The notes beneath the pieces were generated by a model that was not told the origin of the DNA, did no database searches, and was given only the letters and a program-made list of their open reading frames with translations. 31,942 nucleotides of DNA from a virus: IMG/VR virus record IMGVR_UViG_3300037069_003331, positions 1 through 31,942 of that record; one strand, written 5' to 3'. Made by a program: the position numbers and the translations under genes. Numbering within the stretch: the first letter of the stretch is position 1; each line of letters begins with the position of its first letter. This document shows, one piece after another, positions 8,942 to 14,640 of this stretch.

Positions 8942-8969
8942 TCCTCCTCGTATCCGTTGTGCCTGACAA
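8942..8969 (-). promoter_or_regulatory. Conserved 5' leader, copy A
   Basis: The 28 bases before the DUF6011-like start are the same, apart from 2 mismatches, as those before the DUF2786 gene at 9882-9909. The segment runs from just downstream of the -10 box through the ribosome site, so it is essentially the whole predicted 5' UTR. Shared post-transcriptional or initiation control is inferred. Confidence 0.7.
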
Positions 8970-8973
8970 GACT

Positions 8974-9003
8974 ACGGTAGTCCCCGGCGGGGAACCATGT
9001 CAA
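8974..9003 (-). promoter_or_regulatory. Promoter for the DUF6011-like gene
   Basis: On the left-going strand TTGACA (9003-8998) is followed after 18 bp by TACCGT (8979-8974), matching an actinobacterial housekeeping TTGACA / TANNNT promoter. Predicted transcription begins a few bases before the conserved leader. A decamer CGTTCGATTA (9015-9024, plus strand) sits upstream and recurs near the next promoter. Confidence 0.72.
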
Positions 9004-9027
9004 CCCCGACCTTGCGTTCGATTAGTG

Positions 9028-9054
9028 GGCGCCGGGGCCTCGAACCCCGGCGCC
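9028..9054 (-). terminator. Perfect hairpin with a T-arm-like loop, downstream of DUF2786 gene
   Basis: Arms 9028-9037 and 9045-9054 pair perfectly (10 bp) around a 7-base loop that reads TTCGAGG on the left-going strand. It lies between the DUF2786 stop and the next promoter, so termination is the simplest role. The loop and stem also imitate a tRNA T-arm; see findings. Confidence 0.5.
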
Positions 9055-9075
9055 TTCCTTGCCAAGCCACGCCCA

Positions 9076-9109
9076 TGCCAAGCCCTGCCACGCCCTGCCA
9101 AGCCCTGCC
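9076..9109. repeat. Tandem 10-bp repeats TGCCAMGCCC (3.4 copies)
   Basis: Units at 9076-9085, 9086-9095 and 9096-9105, then TGCC; a related unit lies at 9060-9069. Unit length is close to one helical turn. It fills the gap between the DUF2786 stop and the hairpin. Role unknown; a binding-site array is possible. Confidence 0.75.
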
Positions 9110-9125
9110 TCGTACGTTCAGGTCG

Positions 9126-9875
9126 TCACCGCCCCAGCGCCGTGCGGGAGCCGCCAAGCTGCGACCCACCCGTGTTCGCGTTCCGGCCCGCGACGTGTCC
9201 AGCCTGGCGTGCGCCGATGCCGCCGCCCTGCATCCGGTTGGTGCCCGTGCGGAGCCGGAGGTTGTCGTCGACCCAGGTGTCGACCTGCTTCTTGCGGTCG
9301 ACCAGCACCAGCGCCGTACCGGGCTCGCTCTTAGCGGCGTCGCCCTCGGCGGTGACACGTGCCAGGCGGATCCGCTCGCCGGCGCCGCTCCCGAACGAGA
9401 TGATGAACTCGCGCCGAGCCTTGTACCCCGCCATGCCCGTGTAGTAGTTCTCGCGGTTCCGCTTCCACCACGCGTTCATCGCCACCACCGACTGCAGCTG
9501 GAGCGACTGGAGGAGAGTCATGGTCTGCTTCACGTCGGACTCGAAGCCGACGACCGAGTACCGGACGCGCTTGCCGAGGTCGGTCTGGTAGCAACGGACG
9601 TTCCCGAGAGCGGAGGTGACGTAGTGTGCCATGTACGCCATGCCCTTGCTGTAGATCCCGGTGAAGTCGACGTGCTCGGTGACGATCTTCTCGGCAACTC
9701 CACCGGAGGCCACACGCTTGGCAGCGAGCATCGCTTGGTCGATGCCGAACTTGATCATCAGTCGCTCGGCGGCTCCCGTGAGCGCCTCGGCCTCCTCGGG
9801 CGTAGTGCCCCGAGCCTCGGCCTTGTGCAGCAGCTTGACGATCTTGTCCTCGTAGTCGTGCGTGGTCTCGGTCAT
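9126..9875 (-). CDS. DUF2786 domain protein
   Basis: 249 residues from ATG 9875 with AGGAGG at 9888-9883. Residues ~9-46 (KIVKLLHKAEARGTTPEEAEAL followed by ERLMIKFGID) match the DUF2786 helical domain, common in actinobacteria and their phages and of unknown function. The centre contains basic and aromatic segments (QSVVAMNAWWKRNRENYY) and the C-terminal ~35 residues are Gly/Arg-rich and probably disordered, which could contact nucleic acid. The gene has its own promoter and a leader shared with the next left-going gene, suggesting co-regulation. No catalytic residues are recognised. Confidence 0.82.
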   Translation of the reverse strand: MTETTHDYEDKIVKLLHKAEARGTTPEEAEALTGAAERLMIKFGIDQAMLAAKRVASGGVAEKIVTEHVDFTGIYSKGMAYMAHYVTSALGNVRCYQTDLGKRVRYSVVGFESDVKQTMTLLQSLQLQSVVAMNAWWKRNRENYYTGMAGYKARREFIISFGSGAGERIRLARVTAEGDAAKSEPGTALVLVDRKKQVDTWVDDNLRLRTGTNRMQGGGIGARQAGHVAGRNANTGGSQLGGSRTALGR

Positions 9876-9881
9876 ATCCCG

Positions 9882-9909
9882 TCCTCCTAGTATCCGTGGT
9901 GCCTGACAA
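9882..9909 (-). promoter_or_regulatory. Conserved 5' leader, copy B
   Basis: Second copy of the 28-base leader (2 mismatches to 8942-8969), directly before the DUF2786 start, containing AGGAGG and a short conserved upstream segment GTCAGGCAC. Confidence 0.7.
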
Positions 9910-9914
9910 CGACA

Positions 9915-9943
9915 ACGGTAGCCGAACGTACCTCACGTGTCAA
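9915..9943 (-). promoter_or_regulatory. Promoter for the DUF2786 gene with upstream palindrome
   Basis: TTGACA (9943-9938) and TACCGT (9920-9915) are separated by 17 bp on the left-going strand. Upstream at 9964-9973 is the perfect palindrome CGAACGTTCG, overlapping the decamer CGTTCGATTA (9968-9977) shared with the neighbouring promoter. The palindrome is a plausible operator; the decamer also includes the stop codon of the preceding gene. Confidence 0.72.
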
Positions 9944-9974
9944 CCCCGGCGGGGCAGTACAACCGAACGTTCGA

Positions 9975-10385
9975 TTACGCGGGCCGCGCCCCAGCCTGCG
10001 GCGCCGGCCCGTAGAGCCGCGCCTGGAACGCGAGCACCCTACGGTGGACGCTGGATGTGCGCATCTCGAGCACGGTGCCAATCTGTCGGTCCGTGAGGCC
10101 GCGGGAGTGGGCCGCCCAGACGATCGCGTCCAGCTCGAGCTCGGACCGTGTGTACGCCGCCAGCACCGCGGCGACGCCCTCACGGTGCCGTGCGCCCGCT
10201 ACCCGCAGTCGCTCGACGACGTCGTCGTCCACGGTCTCCTCCTCGGCGAGCGTGAAGTCCTCGTCACTCCCAGGCTGCGCGCTCCGTACCACACGGCCAA
10301 TTCTCTTGCATTGATCCGAGCAGAAGATCGTCGCGTGCGGCACCTCCGTCGCACAGACGGCGCACCGCCTCGTCACAGTCCCCAC
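9975..10385 (-). CDS. Zinc-finger plus helix-turn-helix DNA-binding protein
   Basis: 136 residues from GTG 10385; GGGAGGA upstream decides this start, which overlaps the end of the primase gene by 13 bases. Cys8, Cys11, Cys22 and Cys26 (CAVC then FCSDQC) form a small zinc site. Residues ~95-120 (SRGLTDRQIGTVLEMRTSSV) form a helix-turn-helix of the sigma-region-4/LuxR-like kind. The linker is acidic (DEDFTLAEEETVDDD). It is therefore likely a transcription regulator or a DNA-packaging/replication accessory protein. Co-transcription with WhiB and primase-helicase suggests early regulation. Exact family is not recognised. Confidence 0.72.
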   Translation of the reverse strand: MGTVTRRCAVCATEVPHATIFCSDQCKRIGRVVRSAQPGSDEDFTLAEEETVDDDVVERLRVAGARHREGVAAVLAAYTRSELELDAIVWAAHSRGLTDRQIGTVLEMRTSSVHRRVLAFQARLYGPAPQAGARPA

Positions 10386-12571
10386 GCGCTTCCTCCCGTC
10401 GCCGCGTGCGTGTTCGACACGCGCAGCTTGATGCCTCTGACCCAGTGTTGCCCGTTGAGCCTCGTGGTGGTGATCCCCTGTCGTCCGTCGAGGCGGGACG
10501 CGAAGCTGGACATGGTCCACGCGCGCTCCCCGGTCACCGAGCACCACGAGGTGTACCGCATGTAGAGGTCCGTCATCTCGAGCCTGTGCTCGGCCTCGCC
10601 GGACACCGAGCCCACCTCGTCCAGGAACTGACCGATCTTGTCCTGCCGCATGTGGTACGCCTGCGTCTCGCGGACGACCCTGTCCGGTTCGTACAGTCGT
10701 TCCTTCAAGTACATCTGGTAGCCGCGTACGGCCCACGCCAGCACGGCGCGGCCGCCGACCTCGGGGTTGCTGATGAGCTCCTTCACCCGCGGATTGCGCT
10801 GTCCCGACGGGAGCCCGCGCGGAAACGGTATGCGCTTGATGCGGCGCCAGATCGCGTCATCGTTGATGCGTGGCTCATGGTTCGTCGCGATCCACAGCTT
10901 GTACTGCGGCTTGAACGTGAACGGGTTCTTGAAGAGGAACCTCGCCGTGACCGCGTCGCCACCGGTCAACTGCTTCACGACCGACTCGTCGAGTCGCTCG
11001 CCCTCAGGCATCTCAACTACCGACACGAACCGCCTGCCGATCGTCGTTGCCAGGTCGCTCTCACGTCGGCTCTGCTGGCCACGTAGCAGGATCGTGTCGC
11101 TCGCGAACGAGCCCGCGTACTCGCCGAGCGCGGCCTGCATCCCTGAGACGAACGTCGACTTGCCGGACGCGGCTGGGCCGACGATCACGAAAAAGCACTC
11201 TTCCGTCACTGAACCCGACAGCGAGTACCCCGCTGCGCGCTGCACGTAGCTCACGAGGTCGGGGTCGTCGTCACAGGCGTGGTGGACGAACGCCTCCCAC
11301 TCGTCGAGCTGTGCGTCTGGGTCGTAGTCCACGTTCGTGCACCTGGTGATGTAGTCGTCGGGCGCGTGGTCGCGGAGCTGGCCCGTAGTGAGGTCCAGCA
11401 CGCCGTTCCGGCAGGACAGCAGCGTACCCGACACGTCGAACGCCTCGTGCGCCCGCAGGATCCGGCTGTCAGACTTCGCGAGCTTCATCATCGCCTCGAT
11501 GCGTCCGACCCCCTCGGATTGCCCCGCCCACTTGCGGAGCCTGTCCTGGAGATCCTGCTCGCTGACTTGGTCGATCTCGCGCCGTATGTCCTCGTTCACC
11601 AGCCGCGCCCGGTCCTGCACCGAGAGCCCCTCGCTGTCGCCGACCCAGGCGTGCCCGACCCAGCGCATCCACCCCCACGTCGGCACGTACCGCAGGTCCG
11701 CCCCGTGGTAGTCCACCAGGCGGTGGGCGTTGCCGTCGTCGGTGAGGTTCCGGATCCCGGCCGCCGTCGTGAGCATCCGTGCGATGTCTGCGTCGGTGTG
11801 GTCCTGCCGCCACGCCGAGTCAATGATCTTCGAGATCTCGACCTCGTCCAACGGCGGCGAGCACCGGAACGTGTTGTACGCGCGGACGGACGCCTCGACC
11901 GCGAGCCGGTCGTCGTTGAGCTGCCGGCGCAGTCGACACGCGAGTCGGAACAGCGTGTCGTTCCGCTCGCCCGACGCGATCTTGGTGAGATCAGATGTGT
12001 CGATCTTCTTTGGCTCGGTCGCGCTGTTGCGCACCGCGTGCAACAACGTGTCGGGCAGCGACACGACCTCGGTGCGCTGGTCCCGCCAGGCGTACTGCCT
12101 GCCGGACTTGTGCCGCGCCTGCGGTAGCAGCACGTAGCCGCCGTCGGACTTGAAGTCGACGCCCGGCAGGAAGTTCGGCCGGTTCGTGACCGGGCCGCCG
12201 TCCCGCGGGTATCGGAAGAAGTAGTGGTAGCCGCCACCACCGGTGAGCGTCGTCAGCGTGACGGGGAGGTCGCCGTTCACCTCGGTCCACGCCGCCAGCG
12301 ACTGGTCACCGCCGTTGCGGGGGTCGACGTCCACCACGACGATGCCCGAGACCTCGCCCGTCGCGACGGCCCAGTTCACGTCGTGGCCGAACATCTCGGA
12401 CCAGCGCTGGATCGTCGCCGGGTCCGTCGTCGCGTCCTTGACGCCGTGGAGCGTGCGCGGGTGCTTGCCCGCCGCCGCGCAGTCCTTCCCGCACGTGCAC
12501 GAGCCGTCCGGGCGGACGCTGTGGCACGGGAGGACGGCCCAGCCACGGGCGATGTACTCGACCGGGTTCAC
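10373..12571 (-). CDS. Primase-polymerase / SF3 (D5-type) helicase
   Basis: Large replication protein of about 732 residues that combines primer synthesis with DNA unwinding. Residue numbers here follow the longer frame beginning at ATG 12589. An N-terminal PrimPol domain shows an acidic motif VVVDVDPRNGG (Asp87, Asp89), GGGGYHYFF at ~117-125 and FKSDGGYVLLP at ~146-156. A D5_N-like middle contains WGWMRWVGHAW. The C-terminal SF3 ATPase has Walker A GPAASGKST (471-479), an acidic strand VVEMPEG, and the sensor segment KLWIATNHEPRI. The GTG at 12571 makes a 4-nt GTGA overlap with the WhiB stop and is preferred; ATG 12589 is the alternative. No family-A/B polymerase is seen nearby. Confidence 0.93.
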   Translation of the reverse strand: MNPVEYIARGWAVLPCHSVRPDGSCTCGKDCAAAGKHPRTLHGVKDATTDPATIQRWSEMFGHDVNWAVATGEVSGIVVVDVDPRNGGDQSLAAWTEVNGDLPVTLTTLTGGGGYHYFFRYPRDGGPVTNRPNFLPGVDFKSDGGYVLLPQARHKSGRQYAWRDQRTEVVSLPDTLLHAVRNSATEPKKIDTSDLTKIASGERNDTLFRLACRLRRQLNDDRLAVEASVRAYNTFRCSPPLDEVEISKIIDSAWRQDHTDADIARMLTTAAGIRNLTDDGNAHRLVDYHGADLRYVPTWGWMRWVGHAWVGDSEGLSVQDRARLVNEDIRREIDQVSEQDLQDRLRKWAGQSEGVGRIEAMMKLAKSDSRILRAHEAFDVSGTLLSCRNGVLDLTTGQLRDHAPDDYITRCTNVDYDPDAQLDEWEAFVHHACDDDPDLVSYVQRAAGYSLSGSVTEECFFVIVGPAASGKSTFVSGMQAALGEYAGSFASDTILLRGQQSRRESDLATTIGRRFVSVVEMPEGERLDESVVKQLTGGDAVTARFLFKNPFTFKPQYKLWIATNHEPRINDDAIWRRIKRIPFPRGLPSGQRNPRVKELISNPEVGGRAVLAWAVRGYQMYLKERLYEPDRVVRETQAYHMRQDKIGQFLDEVGSVSGEAEHRLEMTDLYMRYTSWCSVTGERAWTMSSFASRLDGRQGITTTRLNGQHWVRGIKLRVSNTHAATGGSAWGL

Positions 12572-12903
12572 GCGCTGACCGTGCCGCATGACGTGCAGAC
12601 GACGCCCAGCGCCGTCGTGACGCCAGGGGAACCGCTACCGCACGGGCAGCCTGGCAGGGCGGCTACCGCCGCGACGGTGCGCAGCAGCGCACGGTCCGCC
12701 TCGTCGGTGCCGCCCCACACGCCCAACCGATCAGTACGCATGGCGTACGCCAGGCAGTCCACCGCGACTGGGCAGTGCGCGCACACGTTCTTGGCTGGGA
12801 GCGAGTCCTCTCCCAGGAACGGGTCGGGCACGAAGTTCACGTCGGTGAACCTGCGGCAGAGCGCGCGTGACCGCCACGACTCGTCGTCGTCGTTGACTCT
12901 CAT
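12568..12903 (-). CDS. whiB: WhiB-family Fe-S transcription regulator with extra C-terminal Cys cluster
   Basis: 111 residues from ATG 12903; GAAGGA just upstream decides this over a longer frame. It has the four cluster cysteines (Cys16, Cys41, Cys44, Cys50) in the WhiB spacing, ALC...PAKNVCAHCPVAVDC, and the turn GVWGGT (61-66) that binds sigma factor. WhiB proteins carry a [4Fe-4S] cluster and act with the host RNA polymerase, and are confined to actinobacteria and their phages. After residue 84 an unusual tail contains CPC (86-88) and CTSC (103-106), a possible second metal site. It is the first gene before the primase-helicase and overlaps it by 4 bases. Confidence 0.93.
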   Translation of the reverse strand: MRVNDDDESWRSRALCRRFTDVNFVPDPFLGEDSLPAKNVCAHCPVAVDCLAYAMRTDRLGVWGGTDEADRALLRTVAAVAALPGCPCGSGSPGVTTALGVVCTSCGTVSA

Positions 12904-12957
12904 GTGTTCCTTCAGCGGGGGGACGGACTGGGTGTGACGTCTTACGGTGGACCCACA

Positions 12958-12996
12958 CACCGGGAGGGAGCGCGCCCTGCCATTTCCCTCCCGGTG
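12958..12996 (-). terminator. Perfect hairpin upstream of whiB
   Basis: Arms 12958-12969 and 12985-12996 pair perfectly over 12 bp around a 15-base loop, with no T-run. It lies after the stop at 13014 and before whiB, so it probably ends or attenuates transcription coming from the HTH operon. No convincing -35/-10 pair was found for whiB here. Confidence 0.55.
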
Positions 12997-13013
12997 AGGA
13001 GGTACCCTGCTGC

Positions 13014-13208
13014 CTACACCGCCGTCGTGCGTGGGGATCGCCGACGTGGTGCCTTCCTCGCCGCCATGACCCTGTCAGGGCGGACGTACCGCATCTTCTC
13101 CTTGCCGCGCCGGCCACCGAACAGCTCAACGAACTCCTTGCTGCTCTCGCCGGCTGGGACGTACGAGACGAACCGGAACCTAGCACCGGCCTCGTCCTGC
13201 ACCTTCAC
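13014..13208 (-). CDS. Small basic protein, SH3/KOW-like, function unknown
   Basis: 64 residues from GTG 13208 with GAGGGAG upstream. The N-terminal half (VKVQDEAGARFRFVSYVPAG) alternates polar and hydrophobic residues like a small beta barrel, and the C-terminal part is Lys/Arg-rich (GGRRGKEKMRYVRPDRVMAA). This suggests nucleic-acid binding but no family is recognised. The frame stays open upstream and would add ELTRATSWNGFTEGDQ to a coherent barrel, yet no ATG/GTG/TTG is available there. It follows the zinc-HTH fusion. Confidence 0.6.
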   Translation of the reverse strand: MKVQDEAGARFRFVSYVPAGESSKEFVELFGGRRGKEKMRYVRPDRVMAARKAPRRRSPRTTAV

Positions 13209-13249
13209 CTGGTCTCCCTCGGTGAATCCGTTCCACGAGGTGGCGCGCG

Positions 13250-13852
13250 TCAGCTCGACGCGTGTCCCTCCTTGTCGTCGCTGGCCGACGCCACGTCGGC
13301 CTCGCGCTCGAAGTGCAGCAGCGCCTCGTGCACGGCGTTCAGCACGTCCGTCTTGATCCGCTTCGCGGACGTCTCGAGGCTGGAGATCTGTGCCGCGGTG
13401 ACGCCAGCCTTCGCCGCGACCTGCGGCCGTGAGAGCTTCAGCGCCTGACGGCGGGCCAGAAGGCTCGTGTGCGTCGGGGCGTCGGCCACTGTCGTATTCT
13501 CGGTCATGCTGTGAGCCTCCTGGTGCTCATTCTCGACGGCCGTGTTGCCGCCAGTCCCTGGCCCGTCCCACACCCACACCCTGGCCGTGCGGCCAGTGAG
13601 TGAGCTCGTGATCTTCTCGGGCGTCCACCGGTACTCCATGGTCGGCAGCGCGAGTGACTCGAGCTTGAGCAGCGTCGAGACCTCGTACGCCTTGCCGTCC
13701 ATGGGACCCGATCGGAAGTACGCTAGTCCCACCGTGTTCTCCTCGTATCCTGGCCGCGGCCGCCGACACGTCGCACAGACGTAGTCGTCGCCGAGCCGTG
13801 TGAACCCTGCCCTGCCCGAGCACGAGCACAGGGCAAGGCTGAGCGCCGTCAC
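13250..13852 (-). CDS. Zinc-ribbon / XRE-type HTH fusion regulator
   Basis: 200 residues starting at GTG 13852, which overlaps the preceding stop by 4 bases. Residues 9-29 form a zinc ribbon (CSC...CATC). A central module with FRSGPMDGKAYEV and a Trp-rich strand RVWVWDGPG recalls small GPMDGK proteins of actinophages. Residues ~128-170 (SLLARRQALKLSRPQVAAKA then GVTAAQISSLET) are a typical XRE/Cro helix-turn-helix. An internal ATG at 13507 has AGGAGG eight bases upstream, so a free 85-residue HTH protein may also be made. It is probably a transcription regulator, the closest to a repressor in this window. Confidence 0.75.
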   Translation of the reverse strand: MTALSLALCSCSGRAGFTRLGDDYVCATCRRPRPGYEENTVGLAYFRSGPMDGKAYEVSTLLKLESLALPTMEYRWTPEKITSSLTGRTARVWVWDGPGTGGNTAVENEHQEAHSMTENTTVADAPTHTSLLARRQALKLSRPQVAAKAGVTAAQISSLETSAKRIKTDVLNAVHEALLHFEREADVASASDDKEGHASS

Positions 13853-14058
13853 AGGTCACCGTCACGCAGCGCCTGGGTGACCTCGCCCACCGATGTGCCG
13901 AGGCAGAGTGCGATGGCCTGCGCCCACCCGTACCTCATCCCGGCGACGAAGGTATCGTCGGCTCGGGAAGCCGCGTGATGCCAGCGTCCGCTGAGCGTCT
14001 CCACGGCGGTGAGTGTCCGTTCCGCCGTTGCCTGGAGGTCATTCACGCCCGTTTCCAT
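13849..14058 (-). CDS. Small helical protein (69 aa), function unknown
   Basis: Starts at ATG 14058 with AGGAGA upstream, directly behind a promoter. The sequence is helical: METGVNDLQATAERTLTAVE, then RYGWAQAIALCLGTSVGEVT near the end. No domain recognised. Its stop overlaps the zinc-HTH fusion start by 4 bases (GTGA), so it leads that operon and may be a regulatory partner. Confidence 0.68.
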   Translation of the reverse strand: METGVNDLQATAERTLTAVETLSGRWHHAASRADDTFVAGMRYGWAQAIALCLGTSVGEVTQALRDGDL

Positions 14059-14085
14059 GATCTTCGTCTCCTGTGGTCCGGTCGA

Positions 14086-14115
14086 ACCGTAGTACCGGTG
14101 TTTGTGCTAGGTCAA
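14086..14115 (-). promoter_or_regulatory. Promoter for the HTH operon
   Basis: TTGACC (14115-14110) and TACGGT (14091-14086) lie 18 bp apart on the left-going strand, in a 138-bp gap, 28 bases before the 69-aa gene. Same class as the promoters at 8974, 9915 and 29728. Confidence 0.68.
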
Positions 14116-14142
14116 CACGATCAGCGATCTTGCCCGACCTAG
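14107..14142. promoter_or_regulatory. Inverted repeat overlapping the -35 box (candidate operator)
   Basis: Half-sites CTAGGTC (14107-14113) and GACCTAG (14136-14142) are perfect complements separated by 22 bp; the first overlaps the -35 hexamer of the HTH-operon promoter. Two-turn spacing is compatible with a dimeric regulator, perhaps the downstream HTH protein. Confidence 0.45.
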
Positions 14143-14196
14143 GTGTGGATCTTACCTCGTGGAGCTGTCCTGTCATCCGTTGGACCCAGGTCGATA

Positions 14197-14640
14197 CTAC
14201 CCGGTCAGGCGCGGTCTGGCAATACCTACGGCGCGCCACCAGGCGTCCACGACCACCTTCGCGGCCGCGCCGTTCACCGGGTCGTTCCACCATCGGCTGA
14301 GGCCCGACGTGTGGTGGATCCCGAAGATCGAACCGCGGGCGACGGGTGGCACGACACCGGCGAACCGGCAGGTCTCCCGGCCCACGAGCATGATCGTCTC
14401 CCAGTCCGTCCCGAGGTGCCCGACGAAGTACTGCACGCGCCGTCGGGCGACCGTGCGCGACTCGTCACCGGTCTCGTACGCGTTGACGGTGTCGCAGCGC
14501 CTCAGGAGGTCATCTAGCGTGACGCCCGCCATCCTGGCCAGTCGACTACCGGACGCACAGTCGAGCGCCCTGCGGGAGAGGTCTCGACCTGGTCCAGGCG
14601 CCAGCCCGATGATGAGGTGGTTACCGGTCGCGGAGCGCAC
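14197..14640 (-). CDS. Short uracil-DNA-glycosylase-superfamily-like protein
   Basis: 147 residues from GTG 14640; the run GAGGAGGGGG six bases upstream decides this start within the end of the epimerase gene (20-bp overlap). LIIGLAPGPGRD (9-20) resembles UDG motif 1 and HHTSGLSRWWND (109-120) resembles motif 3, where a His precedes a Ser/Pro-rich DNA-intercalation loop. The water-activating residue normally after the GxxPG loop is not clear, and the protein is shorter than most UDGs (about 200). Roles could be base removal, repair of modified bases or a catalytically altered DNA-binding version. Last gene of the sugar/modification operon. Confidence 0.62.
   Translation of the reverse strand: MRSATGNHLIIGLAPGPGRDLSRRALDCASGSRLARMAGVTLDDLLRRCDTVNAYETGDESRTVARRRVQYFVGHLGTDWETIMLVGRETCRFAGVVPPVARGSIFGIHHTSGLSRWWNDPVNGAAAKVVVDAWWRAVGIARPRLTG

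Noticed and set aside
9021-9060. A tRNA gene at the T-arm-like hairpin
   Set aside because: Only the T-arm portion is present; there is no matching 5' acceptor strand, D-arm or anticodon arm within 90 bases, and the end reads CACTAA rather than CCA.
8227-9444. 405-codon plus-strand frame across the DUF6011-like and DUF2786 genes
   Set aside because: Runs through promoters and hairpins of the opposite strand; translation is Arg/Pro/Ser-rich without domain.
11279-12127. Long plus-strand frames over the primase-helicase
   Set aside because: Mirror of a strongly conserved minus-strand PrimPol/SF3 gene.
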